From Favolaschia claudopus (taxonomy: Eukaryota > Basidiomycota > Agaricomycetes > Agaricales > Mycenaceae), in contig JAWWNJ010000053.1 in the NCBI GenBank assembly GCA_037176885.1, positions 1,446,344 to 1,510,343 on the forward strand: DNA of 64,000 bases, read 5' to 3'. The stretch's first letter is position 1; each line of letters opens with the position of its first letter. A program made the translations under genes and the position numbers. Positions 63,991 through 64,000 of the stretch are shown here, one piece after another. The notes below the pieces were generated by a model. The model was not told the origin of the DNA and searched no databases. It saw nothing but the letters and a program-made list of their open reading frames with translations.

Positions 63991-64000
63991 AATCGTTTCG

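Noticed and set aside
1..64000. Starship-type giant element or CRISPR array
   Set aside because: No tyrosine-recombinase (captain-like) gene and no regularly spaced identical repeats with unique spacers were seen.

Overview
The window looks like gene-poor, transposon-saturated chromosome from a filamentous basidiomycete, probably an Agaricomycete. The evidence is GT-AG introns of about 36-80 nt, chromodomain Ty3/gypsy elements of the type common in mushroom genomes, a fungal TET/JBP-like 2-oxoglutarate dioxygenase, and several hAT-type and TA-target DNA transposons. Nothing bacterial is present (no Shine-Dalgarno sites, operons or CRISPR). Most sequence belongs to mobile elements, often nested two to four deep. 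Target-site duplications (TSDs) can be read directly for many of them.

Layout. 0.2-4.7 kb: AT-rich non-coding region with a 228-bp inverted repeat and a periodic AGCT/AATATT array. 5.5-6.7 kb: frameshifted TET/JBP-like dioxygenase. 7.8-8.2 and 13.9-14.5 kb: two short unrecognised genes. 9.9-12.7 kb: three small inverted-repeat elements. 15.9-16.8 kb: internally deleted hAT derivative. 18.1-28.5 kb: full-length hAT transposon with identical 8-bp TSDs and an apparently intact multi-exon transposase. It is split just upstream of its start codon by a 6.3-kb transposon (21.9-28.1 kb) that has TA TSDs and an intact five-exon, 1627-codon P/THAP9-like transposase. 31.0-32.4 and 44.3-45.4 kb: inverted copies of an unclassified repeat. 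32.5-35.6 kb: small elements and a Copia remnant with LTR. 36.2-37.4 kb: aquaglyceroporin gene, the only clear cellular gene, with one frame break. 37.4-39.4 kb: foldback elements and short perfect hairpins. 39.8-44.3 kb: decayed gypsy element carrying seven or more insertions. 45.6-46.3 kb: second hAT-like family. 46.5-50.2 kb: truncated copy of the first hAT, ending exactly at the gag start of a large gypsy element (50.2 to about 59.9 kb). 60.5-62.4 kb: foldback element, repeated short coding-like module and a 39-bp-arm hairpin. 63.2-64.0 kb: third gypsy Gag running off the end.

Functionally the two intact transposases (hAT and P-like) could drive many of the small elements here. hAT ends (TAGTGCTGCCGGG) recur on at least five elements. 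The most notable observations are: the P-like transposon with 2-bp TA TSDs; a gene-conversion tract between the two hAT copies; a family of foldback elements with AGAGA-type ends and 3-bp TSDs; a pair of identical 60-bp insertions in opposite orientation, each with its own 9-10 bp TSD; and a gypsy element with four copies of an about 70-residue module between the Gag zinc knuckle and protease plus an extra ORF after integrase. All identifications come from reading motifs; no database search was possible.
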